Virus record (IMG/VR): IMGVR_UViG_3300042362_000293
Location: 1 to 35,685 of that record
DNA length: 35,685 nucleotides
Reading direction: 5' to 3' (one strand)
Source of the DNA: a virus
Shown: positions 6,586 to 14,258 of the stretch, one piece after another
Layout: each line of letters starts with the position of its first letter
How positions within the stretch are numbered: position 1 is the first letter of the stretch
Translations under genes and position numbers: made by a program
Notes under the pieces: model-generated
What the model was told of the DNA's origin: nothing
Databases searched by the model: none
Seen by the model: only the letters and a program-made list of their open reading frames with translations

Positions 6586-7149
6586 ATGAAAAAAATCAGC
6601 ACATTATTTAAAAAAAACCCACAAGATTTGGGAAGAGTAATTAACGAAGTAAACCCTGAAAATGAATGGGTTTTTACCGATGGAATACCAACAAGAAAGT
6701 ATGATGGCACTGCAACCGCTATAATTGATGGCGAAATTTACAAACGTTATGATGTAAAGAAAGGAAGGCAAGTTCCTGATGGTGCAATACCTTGTCAAGA
6801 AGCCGATTTAATTACTGGTCATCATCCACATTGGTTAAAATGTAGCCACGATAAAAACGAAGATAAATATTTTTTTGAAGGATTTAATTCACTTGCTGAA
6901 CTTGGCAAAGTCGAAGATGGTACTTATGAATTGATTGGTGAAAAAGTGCAAGGCAATCCAGAAAAAATAGAAGGATATCACTTGGTAAAGCACGGAGCAA
7001 AAGTTTTACAAGGGTTGATTAGCCCAATGACTTTTGAAAACTTAAAAGAATACTTGGAGAAAGTAGATATTGAGGGGATTGTATTTCATCATAAGTCTGA
7101 TGGTCGTATGTGTAAATTACGAAAATCTGATTTTGGAATACGCAGGTAG
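6586..7149 (+). CDS. RNA ligase, DUF5565/RLIG1-like
   Basis: Covalent nucleotidyltransferase predicted to seal RNA ends with ATP. Seen: motif I KYDG with the AMP-accepting Lys38, motif III region YELIGEKVQGNP (114-125), motif IV EGIVFHH (163-169) and motif V CKLRKSDFG (176-184). The opening MKKISTLF and the motif spacing match the DUF5565 family, which includes human RLIG1; 187 residues is a minimal catalytic core. It is the largest gene in the cassette array. The body lies between GTTAGCAGATGGCAC (6536-6550) and GTGCTTTCTGCTAAC (7149-7163), inverted copies at 13 of 15 positions. RNA repair could counter host nucleases that cut tRNA; that role is inference. Confidence 0.85.
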   Translation: MKKISTLFKKNPQDLGRVINEVNPENEWVFTDGIPTRKYDGTATAIIDGEIYKRYDVKKGRQVPDGAIPCQEADLITGHHPHWLKCSHDKNEDKYFFEGFNSLAELGKVEDGTYELIGEKVQGNPEKIEGYHLVKHGAKVLQGLISPMTFENLKEYLEKVDIEGIVFHHKSDGRMCKLRKSDFGIRR

Positions 7150-7191
7150 TGCTTTCTGCTAACTAATGGCTAATCGCCATATGTCGCATAT
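7149..7191 (+). repeat. Terminal attC-like element, degenerate
   Basis: CTGCTAAC (7156-7163) is the reverse complement of the cassette start GTTAGCAG (6536-6543). After it come two small hairpins, ATGGC/GCCAT (7166-7180) and ATATG/CATAT (7179-7191). I do not find a closing GTTRRRY-type core, so this last site looks truncated or diverged; the stretch to 7231 holds nothing else I can identify. Confidence 0.45.
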
Positions 7192-7231
7192 ACAACAAAT
7201 AAACAAGTAAAAAACGAAACAAAAAAACAAT

Positions 7232-7678
7232 ATGAATAACTGGTTTGAAGTAAAGGTAAAATATACCAAACAATTAGAAAACGGATCGTTTAAAAGAGTA
7301 ACAGAGCCTTATTTATTAGCTGCAATAACGTTTACTGATGCGGAAAGTAGAATCTATGAAGAATTAGGTAATATCATTCGCGGTGAATTTCACGTAACAT
7401 CCATAAAGCCTATGAATTTTCACGATATTTTTCAATATGAAGATTCTGAAACGTGGTATAAAGTGAAAATATCATTCCAGGATGTTGATTTAGACACAGA
7501 AAAAAAGAAAAAATTAACAAACTTATTTTTGGTAAACGCAACATCGGTAAAGGAAGCATACGAAAGAACTCAAGAAAGTTTATCAACTTTAATGGTAGAT
7601 TTTGACGTGTTAAACATTGCAGTTTCACCAATAATTGATATTTTTACATATCAAGAAAGCATCACAAATGAAAATTAA
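7232..7678 (+). CDS. DUF4494-like protein
   Basis: 148 residues beginning MNNWFEVKVKYTKQLENGSF, followed by KRVTEPYLLAAITFTDAESR. This pattern (W-[FY]-EVK-[IV]-[KR]-Y, then VTE-PYL, then F-T-x-AE-x-R) is that of DUF4494, widespread in Bacteroidota and their phages, function unknown. A second similar half (ETWYKVKISFQD...) suggests an internal duplication of the beta-alpha unit. Its stop overlaps the next small ORF. Confidence 0.7.
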   Translation: MNNWFEVKVKYTKQLENGSFKRVTEPYLLAAITFTDAESRIYEELGNIIRGEFHVTSIKPMNFHDIFQYEDSETWYKVKISFQDVDLDTEKKKKLTNLFLVNATSVKEAYERTQESLSTLMVDFDVLNIAVSPIIDIFTYQESITNEN

Positions 7679-7757
7679 TATTATATTTGAAATTCCTTAT
7701 CCTAATAATTCAATCGGTTGTGATGTGCCTTTGAATTTTCTATATCCAGTAGATTAA
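7668..7757 (+). CDS. Small ORF, 29 residues
   Basis: ATG 7668 overlaps the end of the DUF4494-like gene and encodes MKINIIFEIPYPNNSIGCDV and PLNFLYPVD. The last codons form the left arm of the terminator at 7744. The overlap suggests coupling, but the length makes it uncertain. Confidence 0.3.
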   Translation: MKINIIFEIPYPNNSIGCDVPLNFLYPVD

Positions 7758-7774
7758 TTTCTACTGGATTTTTT
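7744..7774 (+). terminator. Rho-independent terminator
   Basis: ATCCAGTAGA (7744-7753) pairs with TCTACTGGAT (7760-7769) around a 6-nt loop and is followed by a T run to 7774. It ends the transcript with the DUF4494-like gene, only seven bases before the next ATG. Confidence 0.85.
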
Positions 7775-7780
7775 AATTTT

Positions 7781-8086
7781 ATGACTATGATACACAAAGA
7801 AGATATTTTAAACTGGGCTGAGCCAAAAGGATTGTTAAAGTATGAAAATCGTTTTAAGCAATACACGAAATTACAAGAAGAAAGTAATGAACTTTTAATT
7901 GCACTATGTGATAACAATAAAGAAGAAATTCGTGACGCAATTGGTGATTGCGTGGTTGTTCTTACAATTTTAGCTAACCAAGTAGAAATGGATATTGAAG
8001 ATTGTATTTAATACGCTTACAATCAAATAAAAAATAGGCGTGGAAAAACTATTAACGGAAATTTTGTAAAAGAAAGTGATTTGTAA
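7781..8086 (+). pseudogene. MazG-like nucleotide pyrophosphohydrolase with in-frame TAA
   Basis: The first 76 residues are a MazG-like all-alpha NTP pyrophosphohydrolase core: KLQEESNELLIAL supplies the E-E-x-x-E metal site and EEIRDAIGDCVVVLTILANQ the E-x-x-D. At 8009-8011 a TAA stops translation after EDCI. The same frame continues YAYNQIKNRRGKTINGNFVK and ESDL to TAA 8084-8086, which is the normal C-terminal end of the family (YNxIKxRKGKxVNGxFVKE). A single change in the TAA codon, for example from GAA or CAA, would account for it. The metal site is before the stop, so a truncated but partly active product is possible. It would hydrolyse dNTP or ppGpp-like nucleotides. Confidence 0.75.
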
Positions 8087-8087
8087 G

Positions 8088-8240
8088 ATGAAAAACAATA
8101 AACACCAATTAAATAGAATGTTTTGGGATTATTCACACCCAAAATTATGGCGAAAAACTCTTAGATTAAGAAAAAGAAAATATAAAAATGTTAGATTAAA
8201 AGGAATTCATATTTTCACAGTTAACAACGAATATGATTAG
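8088..8240 (+). CDS. Small basic protein, 50 residues
   Basis: ATG two bases after the full MazG frame ends; MKNNKHQLNRMFWDYSHPKL then WRKTLRLRKRKYKNVRLKG. The Arg/Lys-rich middle could bind nucleic acid. It ends two bases before the terminase small subunit, so it is probably translated with it. No family recognised. Confidence 0.5.
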   Translation: MKNNKHQLNRMFWDYSHPKLWRKTLRLRKRKYKNVRLKGIHIFTVNNEYD

Positions 8241-8242
8241 TT

Positions 8243-8686
8243 ATGGCGCGTCAAAAGAAAACATACGATAAATTTAAACAAGTAATTAAACTAATTGAAA
8301 ATGAAGGAATTAGTTTAAGAAAAGCTTGCGAACGTGTGAAAATGGGGAGAGATGTGTTTGATAGCATATGTGATGAGGATGAAAAATATCAAAACCAATA
8401 TGCGCGCGCGCGAGAAAAAAGGGCAGATATGATATTTGAAGAAATTTTACAAATTGCAGATTCACAAGGTGAGGATATGGGGATAAATCCAATAACAGGT
8501 GAAGAACAAATAAATCATAATGTAATTCAAAGAAATAAACTTCAAATTGATGCACGTAAATGGATGTTAGGGAAAATGCAACCAAAAAAGTATGGTGATA
8601 AATTAGATGTTACAACCGATGGAGATAAATTACAAAACACTCAAAGTAATATAATTGTAAACATAGTTCCACCAACGGAAGATTAA
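8243..8686 (+). CDS. terS: Terminase small subunit
   Basis: DNA-recognition subunit of the packaging motor. 147 residues: an N-terminal helix-turn-helix (FKQVIKLIENEGISLRKACE, then MGRDVFDSICDEDEKYQNQY, residues 11-50), helical oligomerisation part with ARAREKRADMIFEEILQIAD, and NKLQIDARKWMLGKMQPKKY before a flexible tail. This is the common small-terminase layout. It is six bases before terL, with all neighbours in packaging. Confidence 0.85.
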   Translation: MARQKKTYDKFKQVIKLIENEGISLRKACERVKMGRDVFDSICDEDEKYQNQYARAREKRADMIFEEILQIADSQGEDMGINPITGEEQINHNVIQRNKLQIDARKWMLGKMQPKKYGDKLDVTTDGDKLQNTQSNIIVNIVPPTED

Positions 8687-8692
8687 AATTAA

Positions 8693-10081
8693 ATGAATGC
8701 TACTATCGTTTTTCAAAAAAATTGGAATGCTATCCATGAAAAAAATGAAGATGGTAGTAATAAGTATAGGTATATAATTAATATGGGAAGTTCAAGAAGT
8801 AGTAAAACTATTTCTTTGATTCAACTTTACGATTTATACGCTAGAAAATACAAAAATAAACGTTTAACCTGCTGGAGAGATACAAAAACTGATGCAAAAA
8901 AAACAATTCTTTCTGATGCTTTAAAATTCATGAAAGCTAATAATCTGTACAAGATTAATCAAGATTTCAACAAAACAGAATCAATTTTTACATATTATAC
9001 TGATTCAACTTTTGAGATTCATGGTACCGATGATGAAGAAACAGTACATGGTCTTACACAAGATTGTACATGGTTAAATGAACCTTATAAAATTTCACGT
9101 GATACATTCGACCAATTAGATCAACGTACTTCAGATTTTGTTTTTATTGATTACAACCCAAAAAAAGGTCATTGGGTAGAAGATGTGGCAAAAGACAAAC
9201 GTGCAATAATAATTCACTCAACTTTTAAAGATAATCCTTTTTGTCCACCAGAACAACGAAATAAAATTTTATCTTATCAACCTATACAAGCCTGCGAAAT
9301 AGTTAAAAACGGATTGATAAATGAAAATGATTTATTAGCTTATAACTTCAAAGAAAACAAACTGAAGTTTACAGAAAAGCAAATAAATGAAGCTATTCGA
9401 TGTATGGAAAACGAAAACAAGAATAGTGCTAGTTTATTTAAATGGCAAGTTTATGGACTTGGTAAAAAAGCTGAAAAACCTAATCGAATTTTTAATTTTA
9501 AAGAAATATCAGATAACGAATATCATAATTTAAACTTACCCACTTATTATGCTTGCGACTGGGGAGCTGTTGATCCATGGGCGATTATTGAAGCGAAGTA
9601 TTACGATGGAAATTTATATTTGCATGAATTAAATTATTTATCCGAAAATCAATGGCGCGAACGTATCAACTCAAATGAAAGAAATTTAATTGATGCATAC
9701 AATAGGGAAGATGGCGTGGAAAATGAAGGTATTGTTTCTTGGTTGTTTGAGAAATTAAATATACCGAAAAATAGACCGATTATATGTGATACAAATAGAC
9801 CCGTTAAGATTGCACTTTTACGTCGCAGAGATTATGAGGTTTATCTTGCTGAAAAACCAAAAGGAAGTATTTTAGACGGTATAGACTTGCTTAATAACTT
9901 AAATGTATTTTACACATCAAGTAGTGAAAATATAGCGTACGAACAAGAAAATTATTCACGTAAAGTAGATAGATACGGAGTAATTTTAGAAGAGCCTGAA
10001 GATATTAACAATCACCTTTTAGACGGAACACGTTATATTGCTACATATTTACAAAGCAATGGCATTTTACTTAAATTATAA
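8693..10081 (+). CDS. terL: Terminase large subunit
   Basis: ATPase and nuclease that drives DNA into the prohead. Seen: Walker A-like GSSRSSKT (residues 32-39), Walker B with catalytic Glu in CTWLNEP (about 126-132), FIDYNP and HSTFKDNPF coupling segment, then the RNase H-like nuclease: ACDWG (first Asp), ICDTNRP and HLLDGTRY. 462 residues is normal. It overlaps the convergent portal gene by 11 bases at the 3' end; no terminator is visible at this junction, so transcripts could run into each other. Confidence 0.93.
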   Translation: MNATIVFQKNWNAIHEKNEDGSNKYRYIINMGSSRSSKTISLIQLYDLYARKYKNKRLTCWRDTKTDAKKTILSDALKFMKANNLYKINQDFNKTESIFTYYTDSTFEIHGTDDEETVHGLTQDCTWLNEPYKISRDTFDQLDQRTSDFVFIDYNPKKGHWVEDVAKDKRAIIIHSTFKDNPFCPPEQRNKILSYQPIQACEIVKNGLINENDLLAYNFKENKLKFTEKQINEAIRCMENENKNSASLFKWQVYGLGKKAEKPNRIFNFKEISDNEYHNLNLPTYYACDWGAVDPWAIIEAKYYDGNLYLHELNYLSENQWRERINSNERNLIDAYNREDGVENEGIVSWLFEKLNIPKNRPIICDTNRPVKIALLRRRDYEVYLAEKPKGSILDGIDLLNNLNVFYTSSSENIAYEQENYSRKVDRYGVILEEPEDINNHLLDGTRYIATYLQSNGILLKL

Positions 10082-11288
10082 TTCCTGTAATACTTGTGAT
10101 TTGCTCGTCTGTAAAACCTGCATCTTTCAAAGTTTTTACAGAATTACTTTTAAGATTTATTATTCGTGCCTTTTCCTGTTCGTTTTCTTGTAATACAGGT
10201 ATATGTGAATAATCCAATTCTAACCATTCATTTTTTCCATCTAAACCTAATAATTTAGTGTGATTCATTGCAATTTCTTCTGCTTCTGGAATGATTGTAG
10301 TTTGATAAGTTTGTTTTAATGCTTGTTTTTGATTTTCGAACGTAGCGCCTTTTGTAGAAGCAAATAAATCACGCGCTATTCCATACTGGTCACATAATTG
10401 GCAAAAATCGTTTTCATCTTCTTCAAATAACATTAAATCTTTTGTAGGAAAACCCATTGCTTGCCATTTCAAATTGTTATCAGAAATAATCACCTGTGAT
10501 TGTCCATCTCCTAATCCATAATCTCTTTGAAATTCTTTTTCAACTCTTTTACGTTCATCTTTTGGTAGTCCTTTGTTACCTACTGCATCTTTTGTATCAT
10601 TGGATAAAATACCAATCGCACCACGTTTTTCAATTAAGATATTACGCGTTTTCATTGCAGCGCGCAAATTAGATAAAGGCAAGTAGATTGATTTTAGTGG
10701 TGTTTCTCCTTGTAATGGATTTTTAGAATTTACTATGTAAGTATGATCGATTTCATCAATTGATAAAATGTCATTAGTTGATAACATTTTATATTCCTTG
10801 ATTATATTTTTTAATTTACTTTGCTTATACCATTTTCCAAGTGTTTGTATTTGAATATCAAAAGAAGGTAAAATTTGTAAAGATGCAGGAATACTTTTTG
10901 AATATGGTCTCAAAACATATTTATAAACATTCCCGTAAATGCTCATGTTTTCATTAATTAATCTTAAGTAGTCATTACCTTTATAAAGCACATTTGGATT
11001 TTCAAGAAGATTTACAAGCTCTGAATTTTCTTGTAATACTTTTTCACCTCTTATAATTTTGTAATGTTTCCATTGTCCGGAAGCAATTAAATCACCTTTT
11101 CTTTTTACTACACTCTGTAAATGTGGTGTCGTTGAATAAACATTATAAGCATCTATATTCTCAGGGTCTAGAATTTCTCCTTTACCACCATTTATTAAAA
11201 TGTTTACACCATAAAAAAAAGGTGTTTTATCATAATTTCTTAAGCTTCCAAAAAAACTTCTTACATCTCTTAATGAAATAAACTTCAT
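10071..11288 (-). CDS. Portal protein, HK97 type, on opposite strand
   Basis: Dodecameric portal through which DNA enters the head. 405 residues with family landmarks: YNVYSTTPHLQSVVKRKGDL (N-terminal wing), LLENPNVLYKGNDYLRLINE, IYGNVYKYV, stem region LSNLRAAMKTRNILIEKRGA, and C-terminal FCQLCDQYGIARDLFASTKG, then ATFENQKQALKQTYQ. This is the only gene here on the minus strand, placed exactly where the portal belongs, between TerL and the protease. It must have its own promoter, for which TAATTTTG at 11308-11315 is a candidate. The coding sequence looks intact. Such a solitary inversion of a head gene is unusual. Confidence 0.9.
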   Translation of the reverse strand: MKFISLRDVRSFFGSLRNYDKTPFFYGVNILINGGKGEILDPENIDAYNVYSTTPHLQSVVKRKGDLIASGQWKHYKIIRGEKVLQENSELVNLLENPNVLYKGNDYLRLINENMSIYGNVYKYVLRPYSKSIPASLQILPSFDIQIQTLGKWYKQSKLKNIIKEYKMLSTNDILSIDEIDHTYIVNSKNPLQGETPLKSIYLPLSNLRAAMKTRNILIEKRGAIGILSNDTKDAVGNKGLPKDERKRVEKEFQRDYGLGDGQSQVIISDNNLKWQAMGFPTKDLMLFEEDENDFCQLCDQYGIARDLFASTKGATFENQKQALKQTYQTTIIPEAEEIAMNHTKLLGLDGKNEWLELDYSHIPVLQENEQEKARIINLKSNSVKTLKDAGFTDEQITSITGIII

Positions 11289-11307
11289 AATTATTTATTT
11301 TTTTTAT

Positions 11308-11315
11308 CAAAATTA
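11308..11315 (-). promoter_or_regulatory. Candidate portal promoter -7 box
   Basis: On the minus strand TAATTTTG fits TAnnTTTG and lies 19 bases before the portal ATG (11288). I see no good TTTG at -33. The intergenic stretch 11289-11364 is very AT-rich and must also carry the start for the forward head operon; TTTGTTTAATTT at 11331 and TAAATTTT near 11352 are a weak forward candidate. Confidence 0.4.
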
Positions 11316-11364
11316 ATCAATTCAATAAACTTTGTTTAATTTTACATTTAATAAATTTTATGTC

Positions 11365-11433
11365 ATGGATATAAAGAAGATTAAAAAAGATAAAATTAAG
11401 ATTGTTAAATCAAACCAAATCGTTAAAAAATGA
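11365..11433 (+). CDS. Possible 22-residue leader peptide
   Basis: ATG 11365 encodes a very Lys-rich peptide (MDIKKIKKDKIKIVKSNQIV) that ends with TGA overlapping the ATG of the protease gene (ATGA at 11430). The overlap suggests translational coupling. Too short to be confident. Confidence 0.35.
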   Translation: MDIKKIKKDKIKIVKSNQIVKK

Positions 11434-12242
11434 CATTTGAAGAGGTATTTAAAAACAAAGAGTTGATTATTGCACAAAAAAAGAACGCAATAAAACATTG
11501 TGATGTTATTTTTAGTGCAATAGATTTTACAAACAATCATAAAAATAATGCTGAAAAATTAGATTCAAGTACAGTTGAAGAGCCGAATCAAGATGTTTTG
11601 CAAGCCAAATTAATTATCAACACTACAAATGTTATTGATAGTCATAGAGATTGTCATATTCCAAACCTTTGGGCTAAATCTTTACAAGAAACTAAAATTT
11701 TGTATTTGTTACAAGAACATGAAATGGAATTTGATAAAGTAATTGCAGATTCAGTAAAAGATGAACTTAAAGCATATACAGAAAACATTCCATGGAAAAA
11801 ACTTAATTATTCATACGAGGGAAAAACACAAGCTTTAATTTTTGATACTCAAATAAAAAAAGAGGTAAACCCTTTTATGTTTGAAATGTATAAAAAAGGA
11901 AGGGTGTATAACCATTCGGTTGGCATGAGATATGTTAAAATTTATTTGTGTGCTGATCGTAATGAAGCAGAATATGCTCAGGAAAAAGAAAACTGGAATA
12001 AATATTACCCTTTAGTAGCTAATAAGGATGTAGCTGATGAAAAAGGTTATTTTTGGGCTGTTACAGAAGCAAAAGTGATTGAGGGAAGTGCAGTTATTAA
12101 AGGTAGTAATGAATACACTCCTGTTATGGAAATTGAATTTGAAAAAGAAGCCGTTAATAACACTTCTAATCAAAATACACCCGAGCCGTCAAATGACACT
12201 CAAAAAGAAAAAAAACAATTTTTTACTAATCTATTAAACTAA
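11430..12242 (+). CDS. HK97-type prohead protease
   Basis: Serine protease (U35-like) that cleaves the capsid delta domain during head maturation. 270 residues with DVLQAKLIINTTNVIDSHRD at the N-terminus, LLQEHEMEFDKVIA (candidate catalytic His), VYNHSVGMRYV (HSVG matches the Ser-containing motif of the family) and EGSAVIKGSN. The C-terminal PEPSNDTQKEKKQ tail is flexible. It lies just before the capsid gene, five bases away, as usual. Confidence 0.8.
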   Translation: MTFEEVFKNKELIIAQKKNAIKHCDVIFSAIDFTNNHKNNAEKLDSSTVEEPNQDVLQAKLIINTTNVIDSHRDCHIPNLWAKSLQETKILYLLQEHEMEFDKVIADSVKDELKAYTENIPWKKLNYSYEGKTQALIFDTQIKKEVNPFMFEMYKKGRVYNHSVGMRYVKIYLCADRNEAEYAQEKENWNKYYPLVANKDVADEKGYFWAVTEAKVIEGSAVIKGSNEYTPVMEIEFEKEAVNNTSNQNTPEPSNDTQKEKKQFFTNLLN

Positions 12243-12247
12243 AAAAA

Positions 12248-13522
12248 ATGAACAAGTTTCAAGAATTTTTGGCAAAAAAAGGAATCTCAAATGAAGATTT
12301 CACAACAAAGACTGCTGAAGAAATGGCAGGTCTTTACAATGAATTTAATTCTGAGTTAGCAAAATCAATTGAAGAATTGACAGAAGCAAGTGCAACAAAA
12401 GAAGATATTCAAAAAGCAATTGACGAATTGAGAACTTCTCAATTAGAGCAAATGAAAAATTTGAATGAAGCATTGAAAGAAATGGGATTAGCTATTAAGG
12501 CTAATACAGAAGGAGAATCTTTTAAAAAGGGTGAATCTTTAGCTGATGTATTAAAAGCTAATAAAGATTCAATTGCTAAATTAAAAGACAATCGCGATGC
12601 TCCATGGGTAAAAATGACTGTAAAAGCAGTTGGTACTATGTTAGAATCTAGCAATGTATCAGGTGGAAATGTACCAGTTGAGCAAAGATTACCAGGACTA
12701 AATACAATAGCATCAAGACGTGTCCGTTTGATGGATTTAGTATCAAGAGGTACAGCAACTTCTAATATTATTTCTTGGGTTTATCAAGCAAATAAAGAAG
12801 GTGCAGCAGGAGGAACAGCAGAAGGAGCAACTAAAAATCAAATTGATTTCGATTTAATAGTTGCATCACAAGCGGTTGTTAAACGTACTGCTTTCATCAA
12901 AGTTTCAACTGAAATGTTAGACGACATCGATTTTATCGAAGCTGAAATTAACAATGAATTGTTACGTGAACTAAACAAAGATGTTGAGTTAACTGCTTAT
13001 TCAGGAAATGGTATTGCGCCTGCAATGAATGGTGTTACTACAGTTGCAAGTTTATTTTCTGCAGGAGATTTCGCAAACGCAATTGATAACGCAAATGAAG
13101 CTGATGTATTAGTTGTTGCAATTAATCAAATCGCAATTGCTGAACAACCAGAGCCAACTGCAATTTTAATGCATCCAAGTGATGTTGCTAAATTATTAGT
13201 GATTAAAGTTAGCGCAACTGATAGACGTTATGTTGATCGTTTACAAATGATAGCAGGTCAATTGTCATTAGATGGCATTCCGATTGTAAAAACAACTTTG
13301 GTTACAGCAGGAACTTATTTAGTTGGTGTTTTCAATATGGCTACTTTGTATGATAAAGGGTCTATTTCTTTTGAAATGGGATTGGATAGTAATGATTTCA
13401 CTAAAAACCTTCGTACTATCATTGCTGAATATCGTGGTGCTATGGTTGTTAAAAACAACAACAGAACTGCATTTGTAAAAGGTACTTTTTCAACTGATAA
13501 AGCTGCTTTAGAAACTGCTTAA
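12248..13522 (+). CDS. Major capsid protein, HK97 fold
   Basis: 424 residues. Residues 1-110 are helical coiled coil (EELTEASATKEDIQKAIDEL...), the delta/scaffolding domain to be removed by the protease. The HK97 core begins near 135: GGNVPVEQRLPGLNTIASRR, VRLMDLVSRG, TSNIISWVYQAN, then VVKRTAFIKVSTEMLDDIDF (spine helix region), ELTAYSGNG, PTAILMHPSDVAKL, YLVGVFNMATLYDKGSISFE and YRGAMVVKNNN. A hairpin terminator follows directly, which would limit read-through of a highly expressed gene. Confidence 0.93.
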   Translation: MNKFQEFLAKKGISNEDFTTKTAEEMAGLYNEFNSELAKSIEELTEASATKEDIQKAIDELRTSQLEQMKNLNEALKEMGLAIKANTEGESFKKGESLADVLKANKDSIAKLKDNRDAPWVKMTVKAVGTMLESSNVSGGNVPVEQRLPGLNTIASRRVRLMDLVSRGTATSNIISWVYQANKEGAAGGTAEGATKNQIDFDLIVASQAVVKRTAFIKVSTEMLDDIDFIEAEINNELLRELNKDVELTAYSGNGIAPAMNGVTTVASLFSAGDFANAIDNANEADVLVVAINQIAIAEQPEPTAILMHPSDVAKLLVIKVSATDRRYVDRLQMIAGQLSLDGIPIVKTTLVTAGTYLVGVFNMATLYDKGSISFEMGLDSNDFTKNLRTIIAEYRGAMVVKNNNRTAFVKGTFSTDKAALETA

Positions 13523-13529
13523 TTTAATT

Positions 13530-13556
13530 AAAGGGGGTTAAACTCCCCCTTTTTAA
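13530..13556 (+). terminator. Terminator after capsid gene
   Basis: AAAGGGGG (13530-13537) pairs with CCCCCTTT (13545-13552) around a 7-nt loop, followed by T residues. Some read-through must occur, since no clear promoter precedes the next gene 12 bases later. Confidence 0.85.
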
Positions 13557-13567
13557 TATTTTTTTAT

Positions 13568-13753
13568 ATGGCTACAGCAAAGAAAAAAGAAGTTGAAATA
13601 AATCAACAAAAAGAAGTTGAATTTTTTGAAGGTGTAAAAAAATTTCAATCAAATGGAGTTTCTAAACATTTAGAAAAAGATTCTATTTTTGAATTGAACT
13701 TTGAAATGGCTTCACTTTTAGTTGGTAAAGGCTACGGACAAATAATAGATTAA
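13568..13753 (+). CDS. Small head-region protein, 61 residues
   Basis: MATAKKKEVEINQQKEVEFF, then a compact end LNFEMASLLVGKGYGQIID. Lys/Glu-rich, no membrane segment. Its place between capsid and adaptor genes suggests a head accessory or decoration role, but no family is recognised. Confidence 0.6.
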   Translation: MATAKKKEVEINQQKEVEFFEGVKKFQSNGVSKHLEKDSIFELNFEMASLLVGKGYGQIID

Positions 13754-13757
13754 TACA

Positions 13758-14258
13758 ATGAGTATCTTATTAAATACAGATTTTACAGGAAAATATCATA
13801 TTGCATTGACTAAGTTCAATGATAATGATATTGATGCTTATATTGAAAAATATGAAAAGAAGTATTTAATGAAATTACTTGGTGTTGAATTATACAATTT
13901 ATTTATTGATGAGTTAGATTTAAACAATCCTCCAGTAAATCCTATTTACAAAGTTATTTTCGATCCTTTGAGTTTTGATGATGGTTGTGATATTGTTGTT
14001 AGCAATGGAATGAAAGAAATGCTAAAAGGTTTTATTTATTTTCATTGGGTTTTTGATGAACAACAACAGCAAACTCCAATAGGCACAACAAAACAAAGTT
14101 CTGAAAATAGTCAAGTTTTAAACATTACTGGTTTATCAGTAACGCGTTTTAATGAAGGTGTTGAAACTTATAAAGCTATACAAAGATATATTGAACTCAA
14201 TCAAAGTGATTATATTGCTTTTAATGGACAGTATTTAGGCTACGAATACATTTTATAA
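13758..14258 (+). CDS. Head-tail adaptor (DUF6712-like)
   Basis: 166 residues, mainly helical: YIEKYEKKYLMKLLGVELYN, LFIDELDL, MKEMLKGFIYFHWVFDEQQQ, YKAIQRYIELNQ. The pattern Y-ExxYLxxLLGxELY followed by a helix FxYFxW is that of adaptor proteins annotated as DUF6712 in Bacteroidota phages, similar in role to HK97 gp6. The TAATG overlap couples it to the following gene. Confidence 0.65.
   Translation: MSILLNTDFTGKYHIALTKFNDNDIDAYIEKYEKKYLMKLLGVELYNLFIDELDLNNPPVNPIYKVIFDPLSFDDGCDIVVSNGMKEMLKGFIYFHWVFDEQQQQTPIGTTKQSSENSQVLNITGLSVTRFNEGVETYKAIQRYIELNQSDYIAFNGQYLGYEYIL

Noticed and set aside
2999-8086. Genome-wide reassignment of TAA as a sense codon, suggested by two interrupted genes
   Set aside because: TAA is the normal stop of the capsid, TerL, RecT, portal and many other genes, where reading through would run into neighbours. 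Only two genes are affected, so local lesions are more likely.
8129-8137. DnaA box TTATTCACA (and TGTGAATAA at 10204-10212)
   Set aside because: Isolated single hits in a very AT-rich genome and inside coding sequence; no cluster near the initiator or the DnaA-like gene.
10060-11360. Inverted repeats flanking the portal gene that could explain its flipping
   Set aside because: Only AT-rich similarity between 10064-10083 and 11339-11358, and it is in direct, not inverted, orientation. Not convincing.
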